DNA of 64,000 nucleotides from Candida dubliniensis CD36 (taxonomy: Eukaryota > Ascomycota > Pichiomycetes > Serinales > Debaryomycetaceae): NCBI RefSeq assembly GCF_000026945.1, contig NC_012866.1, positions 744,001-808,000 on the forward strand, written 5' to 3'. How positions within the stretch are numbered: position 1 is the first letter of the stretch; each line of letters starts with the position of its first letter. A program made the position numbers and the translations under genes. A model generated the notes under the pieces. It had not been told where the DNA came from, searched no databases, and was given only the letters and a program-made list of their open reading frames with translations. Positions 21,901 to 33,294 of the stretch are shown here, in pieces.

Positions 21901-24662
21901 TTTTTCGTTTTTAATGCGACATTGCTTAATGGGGGATTGTTTAGTATTTCAAGCGATGGTGATGATTCATAAATCAGCCCAAACGCAAAAGTTTTGGTTC
22001 ATTTTTGTTGATGGTTGCATTTCTTTATGTGCTCAAAGTTTAATATACATCGTAATTATTGTAGCTATGATTGCTTTTTGTTAGTGGAAGAATTGTAGCC
22101 AATTTCATTAGGGAAGCGCATTCAGAATAATTAACAGATTGAAAAATGAAAAATATAAGTAAGTTTGTTAGTAGCCCTGGTAAATAATATTTGAGACAAT
22201 TAATTGTTACTGGATTGGGCTAACCTTCTCCCTAAAACTCACGAGCAAAGATGTCTTTAGGCGAATATTTTAAGTGAAATTGCTGAATGAAATTTAATGA
22301 AATTTGCTACTACTATTTAGAACAAGAATCAAAGGTAGTAAACAATATTTATTGACATATTTCCATACATTATACATCGCCTTCCACCAATTCAATTTTT
22401 ATCTTTCGTATAGGTAAACTGTTTAATTTATAAATGGTAATAGTTAGGCTTCTTTTTTTTTTATTTTTTGGTTTCGTAATCTTAATTAGTCGATTGATAT
22501 AGCCAACATCTTTTGTGTCATCTTTACTTCTAACCCTCAACAAGTTAAGAATATTAATGAGTTCAACAGAATTGACAAGCCATTAATCTGTCTAAAATAG
22601 TTGGATAAATAGGGGTTTTTGTTTGATGGGGTATCTTTGTTTTAACTAATTGATTTAGGGTTGTCTGGTCTTTATAACTCTTGAGAGCATTTTACTATTT
22701 ACAATAGTCTTTGTGTTTCTCTTGCAGCCTTTCGTAAATTCCAGAACAGTTGTTATATACGACAGAAAAATCTAATTTTGTGAACGTTTTTCCTTTGGTC
22801 ACTTTAATTAACTAACCCTATAGAATTTCAAAAGCAATAGCAAATAAATCGATTGAAATAGTTATCATATAAATTTAAACAACAAATACCATCTTTTTTC
22901 CTATTTTGTACTCTTTGGTTGTGAATCTTTGTATAGTCCTGATAATATTATTTCCTTTTCTTTTTAGAATGTGCAATTGTTAATCTAGCAATCCGTTACA
23001 ATAATGCTACAGGTAACAATATTCTTCTTGATGAATGAATTATACATCCAGGACAGAGCCATGTAATGCACGAAGAAAGGAACAGGTGAGAAAAATAGTA
23101 GTAACAAAATCAAAAAAAAAAAAAAAAAACAATTAATTATTAAGTTGATTAGTAATCGTGGAGAAATATGGTTAGATATCGGATTGTTCGTTTAAAATGG
23201 GGTCATGTATCCCTTGTTCAAAACCAGAGGTTTGTAGTTGTCCTATTTCTTATAAAAATTTCAATGTGAGGTATTGGTAGCATTGGTGATTATTTCCATA
23301 TTGCGTAAAAGAATCAAATAACTGAAGGACTGAACTAAATTACAAAATATATGATGCCCTGCAAAACATTAATTGAGTATCAACAAAAACAGAACTATCT
23401 TAATAAATTAGTCTTAATGTTTAGGGTGTTAAAAGGAATATAGCAAAATGCAGTCTTTTTCAAAACTTCATTCGTTTAAATTATACCATGGCTGTGGTTC
23501 TAAACAAATAGAAACCAACTAAACCTATACAGATTTGATTTTGAACAACATTTTTATTTTAATGAAAGACACTCTTCAAAATTTGTAGTCACTTGCTTAA
23601 CTAGAAGTGGCAGCAACAGTAGTTTAACAAATTCTAACCTTGATATTGTACTGTAGATTACTGGATTTCTATTCTTCCACAAATAATTTATTCTGTGACT
23701 AGTGTCGCATTAAAATTAGAAAGTTGTAATACTGCTTATTTGGAACTGTTATTTAGGTTTGTTTAGAGAAAATTGATAATTTTCATTACTTGTAATGGCT
23801 AGGTTGTATACTTTTTTGAAAAAATTGGAAGTGATTTTGAACAAAAAAAAAAAAAAAAGAAGGGGCACTCGTATAAACTCAATTTCAAATGTAATTGGAA
23901 TTTGAACGAACAAGATTTCCACAAAATTAAATTGCAAAACCCGTTACTTGGGGTCGATACATATATTTTTCAGATAGTTAGAGAAGAATGGATTGCAAAT
24001 ATTAGTTCTAACTGTGTCTCGTGCAACAGTATCAAACTTGGAAGGATTAAAGATTTGGAAAAATTAACAGCTTAATTTCATGACAATGTTAATAAACGTA
24101 GAAGCAAAGATATCAATAATACGATATGGATATGTAAGATTACACATGTATTCTGATTCGGATTAAATTTACTTGTAGTGAAAGAACCATCGATAGATAA
24201 CGGAAAAATTATTGCTCATCGGAAATATGCTATTCCATAGATAAGAAATTGAAGGACAACTGACAAGAAAGAAGCCAAAAATTTCCATCTCTCTTTTGAC
24301 TCAATACTTTACAATTGAACATTATTTGTATTCAAAGTCCTTGTTCTCTTTTCCCCTCTTCATATTTTTCCGATAAATCCTCAACACAACAATTATACCC
24401 AACATTTTTCTTAACACCTAAATATAACGCCATATTCAAGTGTAACTTTTATTCTACCAAAAAATTTAAAACTACATTCAATGCAATAATCATAAAGCCA
24501 TAAGTAGTTTATATAATTTGCAGAAATACTAACCATAAAAATGATGTATTTACTAGATAAAAACTTGGAATCATATTTCGAATGTTGCTGCGTATTAAAA
24601 TCAAGGAACAAAAAAAAGAAAACACAAAGAAAAGCAACAACAATAGTAACAGTATCAACCGC
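18985..24662. other. 5.7-kb gene-poor region upstream of RBR3
   Basis: The stretch between the RBR3 start and the 3' end of the lipase gene. It is AT-rich with poly-A/T runs (for example 20053-20072, 21538-21556, 23115-23130). The longest open frames are 76-86 codons (for example 20759-20995 minus, 21161-21421 plus) and show no recognisable domain. No tRNA, LTR or long inverted repeat was found by eye. Very long upstream regions are typical of regulated Candida cell-surface genes, so this is most simply the RBR3 promoter. Confidence 0.6.
19072..19083 (-). promoter_or_regulatory. TATA box of RBR3
   Basis: Read on the gene strand, TATATAAATATA lies about 90-100 bp before the RBR3 ATG. Assignment is by sequence and position only. 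Confidence 0.5.
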
Positions 24663-26051
24663 TTAATTGCCTCCCAATAAAATCTTTTTAAGATCATCAA
24701 CCATAATATTATCTTTTTGATCATCAGAACCAAGACCATGCAGCTTTATGATATCCAATGCTGCTTTGAAATAGTCAATCATTGAAGAAGAAATATTTGG
24801 GTATTCAAAGTTGTTTGATCTTTTGGTGTGTTGACAACCAGAAACAGTTTGTTTACCGTTAAATCTGTTAATAATCCAAGTCAAAGCAGCGGGGGCCCCA
24901 ACAACAGTTTCAGTGACGTGGCCATTACTACCATCTTCAGCAAATTCCAAAGAAGAAATACCAGCATCACACCAATTTTGATAAGTTTTTTGAACATTGA
25001 CGATAGGGACAATTTTATCAATTGTACCATGATAAATAAATATAGGGATTTTTGGTACTAATTGTTTTTGGTAAACCAACCCATTATTTTCGACGATTTT
25101 GGCCACTGTTGGGTTTTTTAAAATATCCCAACCAGATTTGAAGATTCTGTTAGAACCGGACAAAAAGTGAGTACCAACATAGGCAATCACACCATCAGCC
25201 AAGCAATGACTGTCAAATTGATCAAACACAGACTGTTTGTCAGTATCACTTTGTAAGATTTGTTTGAATTCTGGATATTCATTTGCAATACCACCCAAGG
25301 CATTTGCTACAATTCCTGCTTTTGCAGTACCATCAGTTGCTTCTGCTGTAGCGGTGATGTTGGTAACAAATCCACCCAATGCAGCACCCAACAAGTTTCC
25401 GCTCAATTCAGGTGCATAGTTTGGTTGCAAAGCAGCTGCCCAACCTGAAGCCAATGAACCACCAGAGTATCCCCACATAACAACTTTAGCATCTTCTTTA
25501 ATATTGGTGATTTTACCAGATTTCAAAGTTGCACGAATAGAGTTTAAAACAGCTTGACCAGATTTTTTACCAACAGTGAATGCCAGTTTGGGACCTTCAT
25601 AATCTGGAGACACAACATAGTAGCCTTGTTCCAACAATGGTGCCAACAAGAGTGTTTCAGCTTTGGTGGCTACAGTGCTCACGGCTGAGCCAGTTTGGAA
25701 AGCATAGGAAGGAGCACAATCAAGTTTAGCGGAATCTTCATATACCTGATACGAAGCAAGCTTCGAAGGGTCAGCATTGAATGGTTCCATAACAGTAGTG
25801 ACAATGACATTTGGATTACCGAATGAATCTTCAGATCTAACTAAGAGTTGCCACGAATTTTGGATTTTGAGGTGAGCAAATTTGCTTGTAAATGATTTTG
25901 GCATTGTTCTAGATTGTAAAATATCACCGACAGCAGCTTTTTCAAAACCTGCTGGAGCATTATAGAAGGAATCTTTTGATGGTTTGGTTGGAAAAATAAG
26001 ACCAGCATAGATCGGAGCAGCTAACAAGAATAACAAAAACAACATTTTCAT
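24663..26051 (-). CDS. LIP8: Secreted lipase of the LIP family
   Basis: A 462-residue secreted triacylglycerol lipase of the Candida LIP family (class 3-type alpha/beta hydrolases related to lipase A). A signal peptide covers about residues 1-16. The nucleophile motif GYSGG places Ser196, and the expected triad partners are visible as Asp345 (in HGTIDKIVP) and His378 (in GSNGHVT). Cys112, Cys283 and Cys361 are candidates for disulfides. One glycosylation sequon (NIT, near 231) is present. Length matches the family. The name LIP8 is from remembered gene order next to MED16 and SHM1; the ten LIP genes are similar and the paralogue is not proven. A TATA element lies just upstream. Confidence 0.85.
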   Translation of the reverse strand: MKMLFLLFLLAAPIYAGLIFPTKPSKDSFYNAPAGFEKAAVGDILQSRTMPKSFTSKFAHLKIQNSWQLLVRSEDSFGNPNVIVTTVMEPFNADPSKLASYQVYEDSAKLDCAPSYAFQTGSAVSTVATKAETLLLAPLLEQGYYVVSPDYEGPKLAFTVGKKSGQAVLNSIRATLKSGKITNIKEDAKVVMWGYSGGSLASGWAAALQPNYAPELSGNLLGAALGGFVTNITATAEATDGTAKAGIVANALGGIANEYPEFKQILQSDTDKQSVFDQFDSHCLADGVIAYVGTHFLSGSNRIFKSGWDILKNPTVAKIVENNGLVYQKQLVPKIPIFIYHGTIDKIVPIVNVQKTYQNWCDAGISSLEFAEDGSNGHVTETVVGAPAALTWIINRFNGKQTVSGCQHTKRSNNFEYPNISSSMIDYFKAALDIIKLHGLGSDDQKDNIMVDDLKKILLGGN

Positions 26052-29001
26052 ATTGATGTGGGTAGAAATGAATACAGTAAAGTGATTTTGGAAGAAACTT
26101 ACAGTGTATTTATAGTTTTTGAAGTTGGTAAAGATAAGTATTTGATAGAAAACTTCAAGAATTAGAGAATACAGTTTGAAGTGTTACAACAACAACATCC
26201 CATTATCCCCCATTTGAAATCAAAATCTTACGATAATTCTTCAATCCTATTATTACTATATAAATGTGTGATGGTATTAACCTGTTACAATTTACAAATG
26301 AAAATGAATACTAGCTAGTACGTGGAGGAAGGGGGATGATAAATAAAATATGTTCTTTTAAATTAAAAAAAGCCAATGTTCATATTGCAAAAAAAAAAAA
26401 AAAAAAAAATAGAATTGATGTAAATTCCATTGTTATTGTTGGTATTTCATACAATTATAATTGTTATTTCTAGAACAAAGAAATGGAGCAACACTTTGAT
26501 CAGACTAAAATTAGATGGAATTCTTTTAAACGATCATTTAAAATTAGCTGATATAGATTTTGTTATTCTCCAGAAACTATTGTTTGAAGTTGAATCAAAC
26601 TGAATGGATACCATTACTTTATATTAGCATTCAAGAAATAATCCGATGTACCTGATGAATATCTTTTGCGCTTATTCTCTATCAGTGGAAGAGGTTTTCC
26701 ACTTCCTCCACTTGCAAAAGGCTGCTCCCAAAATCAATAACAATGGTGTATTTTTCCAAGTATCAAATTGCTATTGTTCCTGTTTTTCTTGGACATTATT
26801 TGGCGTTAACATTGGCTATATCGTTCCAACTGGCTTTTCCAAAACCCACACCCCAGTCAAATCAAAGTAAATGCTATTTTCATAGACCATTGTAGACGCC
26901 TTTGAACACTATCCATATTTCTTTGCCAGATACTTTAACACAATAGCTTGGATATTGACATGGACATACACTACAACGACATCCCAGTGATTGCACATGA
27001 TGCATTTGAACTTCCCAATTTGTCTTATTATTGACAATTCAGGAGTTTAAATTTATCCCGAAAAATTGGAGAATATCAACTAAAACAATGAATAGGGATA
27101 TATGATTTGTTTGAAAATAGAATAATCTGTTGACTGTTCTTGCAATTGTTTTCCTTTTTGCATCAATGCACAGTTCTCACGCCACTAAGTTCTCGGAACC
27201 AACAGTTGATTATAATTACAAAAATGCCTTGTCATGACCTGCTTGATCTGGTATTGATATTCTGAAACAAGAAAAAGGAGTTTGACAATGAGTATAGTGT
27301 TGTAAATTACTTTCTAATTGTCCATAATAAAAGTGTTACAAAAAAGCTGTAATGCCATAATGGTGCCCAAAAAGTTGTAGTAAAATAGTTTCAATCAATC
27401 TTAAATTACTGGAAAGCAATTATTTTGATAGTTCCAGCTAGAGCGAACAAGTGTAGACAAAGTAGGTGAGTTTAATCCATTGATACCAACACAGTACGGA
27501 AAGAATTCTAACAAACCATTGTAATTGAAAATTAACACTTTCATCTAAAGGACCAAAAAAACAAAAAAAAAAAAAAAAATTGGGCATTTCCTGCAGATGG
27601 CGTAATTGTTGTGGATGCAATATAAAAACAGTTCTCGAAGGCAAGAATGGAATAGGAGAAGGGGGAATGCGAGGATGTAGAGTAAAACAATAGCAACAAT
27701 AGCAATTAGCAAAATGGAATGGAATGGTGTATAACTTGTTTACTTTGTTTATAACAATTAATAAGTGCAATAGTTGAAGAGAAAGTAATGTTAGCAATAA
27801 TAATTTTTCAATTGCAACAACCAGAATTAACGAAAAGAACAACAAACCGGAACGATGGGTTAAAAATAGAGAGGACGTGAAAAATTACTAAATTTGTTCA
27901 AAGTTTTTTTTATTTTTTTTCTTTTGGTTGCAAAGTTTCAATCCATTCGATTTCCCCTCTCTTTACTTTTTGTTTGACGCATTCCTTTTTGCTTAGAAAA
28001 TTGATGCTCTCTCCCTCCCTCCCCTTTTTTTTTATGTTTGTAGGACAGACTGACTGGAGGTAGTATTCTTTATCCTCATTCCTCCAGTTATCTCCTCCCC
28101 CCTTTTTTGACTTTAAGCCTACAAAGGGATAGAGTTTCATGATTGTTTCAATACTCTTCTATACGACAGTCATCCCAATTCAGCACAATATTTTCTTGCA
28201 GATTGTCTACAGTTTCCCCTTTTCCATTCATCCATCGTTCTGGCGATTTTTATTTTTGTTTTGACACATTGGCCATTTTTTTTGCCACACCATCTTAACA
28301 CTAATCCTGTTATTAATTCAAGTGTAACCGTAGCCGTTTTAAAAGAGAGGTAAAAAAAAAAGGGGGGGGAGAGAAAGGAGGGGAGGCGTAGTAGAATGTT
28401 GGTTGCTCAACAGTTTCAATTTAAATGAGTGTACAGTTTAACAGTGTGGCTATGTTCAATGGGTGCAATAAAGAAGGAGTAGTCGCAATGCTTGGAGGGG
28501 GGGGAGGGACGACACTTCTCCCTCCAGCTCATCTCTAAATTCCCCTCTCTTTTCCGACTAATTGGCTCGAAGGAAGCAAAAAAATAACAAAACGAAGTCA
28601 AAAAAAATAGAGGCCAGTGAAAATATTTAAAAGGGAGGGGAGGGAAAGAAAAAAGGAGGAGGAGATTCTTAGTACTAAACAAAAGAAAAGAGGAGAAAAT
28701 GAACCACAAGGGAGGGGAAGATTTTAGGATTCTTGAATAGATAAAGAAACCAAAAAAAAAAAATACACGCACATAATATAAAATCTAATTTTTCACATAC
28801 ATGCACGACGCATCTTAAATATATAAATAAACCTTATCAAGATTGCAAAAAGAGATTTTTTTTTTTATTTTTCGATTTCATTCCATTGATTTTAATCAAT
28901 TCTTTCATAATTCATATAACTATTCCTTCTTTCTTTAATCCTTAATTTCTTTTCCAAGTTTTCAATTTTTAATTTCTTTAATACACCCCCCCCCAATCAT
29001 T
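26052..29001. other. 2.9-kb divergent region between the lipase gene and FMP46
   Basis: It contains the lipase TATA box, a poly-A run near 26391-26409, and, from 28010 on, a cluster of G- or C-rich runs: C3TC3TC4 at 28013-28024, C6 at 28097, G8 at 28362, G2AG8AG3 at 28494-28508, G3AG4AG3 at 28633-28644 and C9 at 28986-28994, just before the FMP46 ATG. Open frames of 76-135 codons on the minus strand are low-complexity and not believed to be genes. Confidence 0.6.
26107..26114 (-). promoter_or_regulatory. TATA box of the lipase gene
   Basis: On the gene strand TATAAATA lies about 56-63 bp before the ATG, a perfect TATA consensus close to the start. Confidence 0.55.
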
Positions 29002-29673
29002 ATGTTGAGATCTTTAATCAAATCATTCAAACCATCTACATCTTTTTCTTCAATTATTTCCCCTAATTCTACTACTTCTTTAAGTACCAGTGCATTGAAA
29101 CCATTGACAGTATATCATAATTCAAACTTGTTAGTATCACACCATTTAGTGGCTAAATTGAATAATTTCAACTCAACCACTGATTCCCCAACTAATAATA
29201 AAATAACCTTCAATTTGAAAACTAATGAACAATTATCGGAATCAGATTATAAATTTATAATTGATGAATGTTTATATATTCATCCTGACAATAAATCAAT
29301 CTTATTACAAATTTTCCATAATAAATATCATACAGATAAAAAAAAATTGATTAAAGATTTTGCCTTACATGATTCAATCTTTGAATATAACAATTTAATT
29401 AGTAATAATAAAAGTTATCCATTGATTATTGATTATAATCATTGTTTGATTGCTAATGACGATGCCTCATTTGATAGAATAATGATGAATTATTTAACTT
29501 GTGGCATACAAAATACTACCAGTAGTAGTTCTACAACTGCAAGTCATGGTTTTACAGCCAATGGTAATGGCAGTGGTAGTGGTGGTAGTAGTGGCGGTAA
29601 TAACAGTACTGGTACTGTTAAATATAATGATTTGGTTCACCCTCATATGGCTGAATTTGCTGATTTGTTTTAA
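29002..29673 (+). CDS. FMP46: Fmp46-like mitochondrial thioredoxin-fold protein
   Basis: A 223-residue protein. The first about 35 residues are rich in Ser, Thr, Lys and Arg with almost no acidic residues, as in a mitochondrial presequence. The core (LTVYHNSNLL at about 35, then NKITFNLKTNEQLSESDYKF, and a region ending PLIIDYNHCLIANDDASFDRIM at about 145-165) resembles the Fmp46/DUF1687 family of putative redox proteins. No CxxC is present. The tail (about 172-212) is a Ser/Gly/Asn low-complexity insert that is absent from the shorter S. cerevisiae protein as I recall it. Function is unknown. Confidence 0.7.
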   Translation: MLRSLIKSFKPSTSFSSIISPNSTTSLSTSALKPLTVYHNSNLLVSHHLVAKLNNFNSTTDSPTNNKITFNLKTNEQLSESDYKFIIDECLYIHPDNKSILLQIFHNKYHTDKKKLIKDFALHDSIFEYNNLISNNKSYPLIIDYNHCLIANDDASFDRIMMNYLTCGIQNTTSSSSTTASHGFTANGNGSGSGGSSGGNNSTGTVKYNDLVHPHMAEFADLF

Positions 29674-29862
29674 AATACATAATGTGGTGGCTTAATTGTT
29701 TTGCTTAGTTTGATTTTCACTTTAATAATTTGATAGAATTCCTATATACATAACTTTAATTAATAAATCTCGCTTTTAACTAATTCTTTACATATACTTA
29801 ATCATCAATTCTCAAGAAGTGACATTATATATACATATATATGGTTACAAATTATTAGTTGG

Positions 29863-32800
29863 TTATACATTTACCCAGGGATTACCACACATACAAGTAC
29901 GTTGAAATACCATAGTCCATAACCCTGTGACATCGCCCACAAGTGAAACTGCTCGGCATCGAGTACACACTCGTAACTTTTCTCCCTTTGGTAAACAACC
30001 ACTTGCAGGACTGTCAGAAATTATCAATTTCCGTAATGCATCAACAGTGTATGGCGGCACGTCCTTTTTATTAATACCAATATTCAACCAATCAGTATCA
30101 TAAAACATCAATTCAGATAATTTTGTTTCTCGAGAAATACTAATAGAATATCGATCAAGTATCATATTCGATAATTCTTCAATAATGGTATTACTGATTT
30201 TAGTAGTGCCATCATTATTGTCACTTTCATCTATTCCTTTTATCAATAATTTTTGTTCAAATTTCAATGCTGAGTAAGGTTTATTGGTTGTAGTGGTGGA
30301 ATTACCATTGACATTCCCATTGATGGATTTATTTGCTGCTAATATCTTTTGTGGAACTTCTTTATTCAATAATGCATCACACTCACGTAAATAATTTTCA
30401 AATAAATTGACAGTTATTGGTGAATTATTTGATATGGAAAAATACCGATTTAATGATTCTTTCATTGGTGCAAATAATTTATTAGCATCAGTTAAATCTT
30501 TATGCAATTTTTTCAAAATTTCATGAGTTCTACCCATAGCAGAAATTGCATACATTAAAAAAAGTCTCGATACTTTATTTAAAATCAACGGTAACACAAT
30601 TGAATTGGATAAAGTGAGTTTACTAGTAGTAGCATTACCATTATTCAAAAATTTATTTTTAACATAGATCAACTGTAATAATTCTTGATTCAAATACACC
30701 AATAAATCAATTAACCATTTGAAATTACCAATTATCGACATGATACATTCCCCTCGAGTAATTGAATCTTGTAATGTATCTTCACTAGGTTTTTTCTTCG
30801 ATACTTGTCGATATATACTTGATAAAGTAAACATGATTCCCAAACTGGCACTTCGAAGATTCAATACTATCCAAGCAATATCTGAAACAATATAATTATT
30901 GGGCAAATGCGGCAGTTGTTGAAATTCACCAAGAATTAATTGTAATGATAATAATTTTTGTAATGATGCATTGTTGGATAGTAATTTATCAAGTGATTCT
31001 TTAGTAATGGTATCTAAATGGAAATTAATTGCCTTGTGACATTCAATAATCACCAAATCACATAATTGTTTACCAATTCTATGTTTAGTGGTGGTATCTC
31101 CGTCGACCACTTTTTTAATTCGACTGATTTCTGATTGGATCAATACTAATAAATCATCAGAACACGTACTTGTATACAACGCAAATGCATAACGATGGGC
31201 AATTTCCACCGAGGTATAATATAAATCTTGAGGATCAGTACCAAAATGATCAATTCTTTCCATTGGTTTCAATTGTAAATTGACAGTGTCACCATAAATT
31301 TCAGTGTAGACAACTGAAGACATCGTTGGAGAAATCGCCAACACTAATCGGTTTCTATGAGATATTGTCGGAAATTCAAATCCTTGATCGAAAATATTTG
31401 ATATTAATTTTGGCGGATAATCATTGTTGTCTATCACCATCTCATCACCAGTTGCATTGTTGCTATTGTTCTTGTTGTTAACAATTTTCCAAGAAGTCGT
31501 ATCTATGACATCAACAGTACCATCTTTATAAATAATTGAAAAGCTTAAATCTAAAAACCCACTAATGACCGATTCAATATGTCCCCTTCTTGTTAATTTG
31601 TCTTTATACACTAATCTGACCGACGATTCATCACCTTTCCAATCGATTTTCTTCTCTACACCTAAATTATAGAATGCTTGTGATATAGGATTTTTCGATG
31701 TTTCACCACCATTAGTAGCACTAGACAAATTGGATTTTTCTAATGCATATCGATAAATGACAGACGACCCATAGGTGATCAAAATGCTCAAATTTGATTT
31801 CGGATCAGGGTTACTTGATATAATGTCAATTGAAGAAAGCTCTTCAACTGTTAATTTCTGAGTCCCAGATACTACCAGTGGTGATTGTGATTCCTCGAAT
31901 TCTTCCTTGAAACATTGATTTGGCTTCATTTGGTGTAATTTCTTTACAGTCAATCGAGGTGGTTTTTGTGCTTCCTTTGGAGTATGATAATGCTGATCTA
32001 ATTTTTGTCTCTTGGCTGATTCAACAAGAAACCCCCAATTAATTTCAATAGAATAAACATTGATATCATTACTTAACGAATCCCATGCAGTAACTATAAT
32101 TTGCTTAGAATTATTGAATCCAATACTTGCCTTTTCAATAATCGAAATATTATCAGTTAAATTACAAGATATTTTATGATATTCCACTTTATGTTCACCT
32201 TGGTAAAATAATATAAATTGACCATTCTTTCTTAGTGCCACACACGCTTGCTTTGTTGGAATTGGATGACATACTCCATATGGTTGATACTGATTGATTC
32301 CGTAGCCATAAATAGACGAAGAAGAAGAATTTGATGAAATGGTTGTAGGATTTTCAACAAGTCGAGTTGCCGCTTTATTAAGAATTTGAGGCTTTTCAAT
32401 ATTTAACCATTTAAAAGCTACTATTGATGCCCCTGGATTAACTATTGAATTAATATCTGGATTTATAATATCTCTATAAATCATCTCCATATGATTATAA
32501 GATGTCAATTCAAAGCTTGGTGTGTTGATCAGGGAATCTGCATGACCATTAGTCCCAGTTCCGTTGCCAATTTGTTTTGTATCTTTATTTTGTTCAGTAG
32601 TGCCATCAGTTTTAGTAATTGAAGTTGTGGCACTGGTGGTAGTTGAGGGAATATGATTAGGATCTAATAACCCTACCCCAGCCAATAATATATAAAAATT
32701 CCCATAAATATCAGAAACAGCTAAATCGGTGTTTAACGACCCCCAGGAAACCAAAGACAATTGAGGTAAAAAATTATTCTCAAGTTTGATATTTATAGGT

Positions 32801-33015
32801 TCTGGTGATGCCAATTGCCAATTTTTCCCATCGGAATTCTTAATATAAGTTAATAATAGATTACTATTGTTATTGTTTGTTGTGGATGTGGTTGTGGTAA
32901 TAGTTGGAGGAATATATGCAATGAATCCGTTACGGGACCACGAGATCAAATTAGACGCTTTTGGAACTTGTTCAAGATATCTACCAATAGTTTGCTTGTC
33001 AATTTGGGCTGCCAT
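29863..33015 (-). CDS. MED16: Mediator complex tail subunit 16 (Sin4)
   Basis: A 1050-residue protein from the ATG at 33015 (MAAQIDKQTIGRYLEQVP). The frame continues 56 codons upstream, but that part is low-complexity. The N-terminal half reads as a degenerate beta-propeller (segments such as LISWSRNGFIAYIPP and LVSWGSLNTDLAVSDIYGNF). The C-terminal half is helical. The extreme C-terminus has CTRCRAV and CMCGNPW, a four-cysteine, zinc-binding-like end seen in Med16. Med16 belongs to the Mediator tail and links activators to RNA polymerase II in the nucleus. Its 3' end lies 189 bp from that of FMP46, which converges on it. Overall size fits Sin4 (about 1000 residues). Confidence 0.8.
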   Translation of the reverse strand: MAAQIDKQTIGRYLEQVPKASNLISWSRNGFIAYIPPTITTTTSTTNNNNSNLLLTYIKNSDGKNWQLASPEPINIKLENNFLPQLSLVSWGSLNTDLAVSDIYGNFYILLAGVGLLDPNHIPSTTTSATTSITKTDGTTEQNKDTKQIGNGTGTNGHADSLINTPSFELTSYNHMEMIYRDIINPDINSIVNPGASIVAFKWLNIEKPQILNKAATRLVENPTTISSNSSSSSIYGYGINQYQPYGVCHPIPTKQACVALRKNGQFILFYQGEHKVEYHKISCNLTDNISIIEKASIGFNNSKQIIVTAWDSLSNDINVYSIEINWGFLVESAKRQKLDQHYHTPKEAQKPPRLTVKKLHQMKPNQCFKEEFEESQSPLVVSGTQKLTVEELSSIDIISSNPDPKSNLSILITYGSSVIYRYALEKSNLSSATNGGETSKNPISQAFYNLGVEKKIDWKGDESSVRLVYKDKLTRRGHIESVISGFLDLSFSIIYKDGTVDVIDTTSWKIVNNKNNSNNATGDEMVIDNNDYPPKLISNIFDQGFEFPTISHRNRLVLAISPTMSSVVYTEIYGDTVNLQLKPMERIDHFGTDPQDLYYTSVEIAHRYAFALYTSTCSDDLLVLIQSEISRIKKVVDGDTTTKHRIGKQLCDLVIIECHKAINFHLDTITKESLDKLLSNNASLQKLLSLQLILGEFQQLPHLPNNYIVSDIAWIVLNLRSASLGIMFTLSSIYRQVSKKKPSEDTLQDSITRGECIMSIIGNFKWLIDLLVYLNQELLQLIYVKNKFLNNGNATTSKLTLSNSIVLPLILNKVSRLFLMYAISAMGRTHEILKKLHKDLTDANKLFAPMKESLNRYFSISNNSPITVNLFENYLRECDALLNKEVPQKILAANKSINGNVNGNSTTTTNKPYSALKFEQKLLIKGIDESDNNDGTTKISNTIIEELSNMILDRYSISISRETKLSELMFYDTDWLNIGINKKDVPPYTVDALRKLIISDSPASGCLPKGEKLRVCTRCRAVSLVGDVTGLWTMVFQRTCMCGNPWVNV

Positions 33016-33294
33016 GGTATGACTTGGTTGTGTTGATTGACTTGGTGGGTTGCATGAAAAAAAGAGAGAATTGAAACAGAGCATTTTTTTTTTTTTTTTT
33101 GTTCTCAACTCATTTACTTTTCCAACTGAGAACTTGGTGGTGCTGGTAGCCAAATTTATAAACCCACCTATTCCCATTCCCATCTACATTCACAAAACAA
33201 ATCATAACAACTCATATTATACAGAGTTTCCAGTATTTAAGTTCTTGTTTTTTTTTTTTTTTTTCTATATTATTTAAATACTATTCTACTATGC

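Noticed and set aside
18985..24662. Centromere as an explanation of the gene desert
   Set aside because: Candida albicans centromeres have no recognisable sequence, so this cannot be judged here; a long promoter of a cell-wall gene is the simpler reading.
27438..28772. Three minus-strand frames (76-135 codons) upstream of FMP46
   Set aside because: Products are low-complexity (Phe/Leu/Ser/Lys/Pro runs) derived from poly-A and GA-rich DNA.
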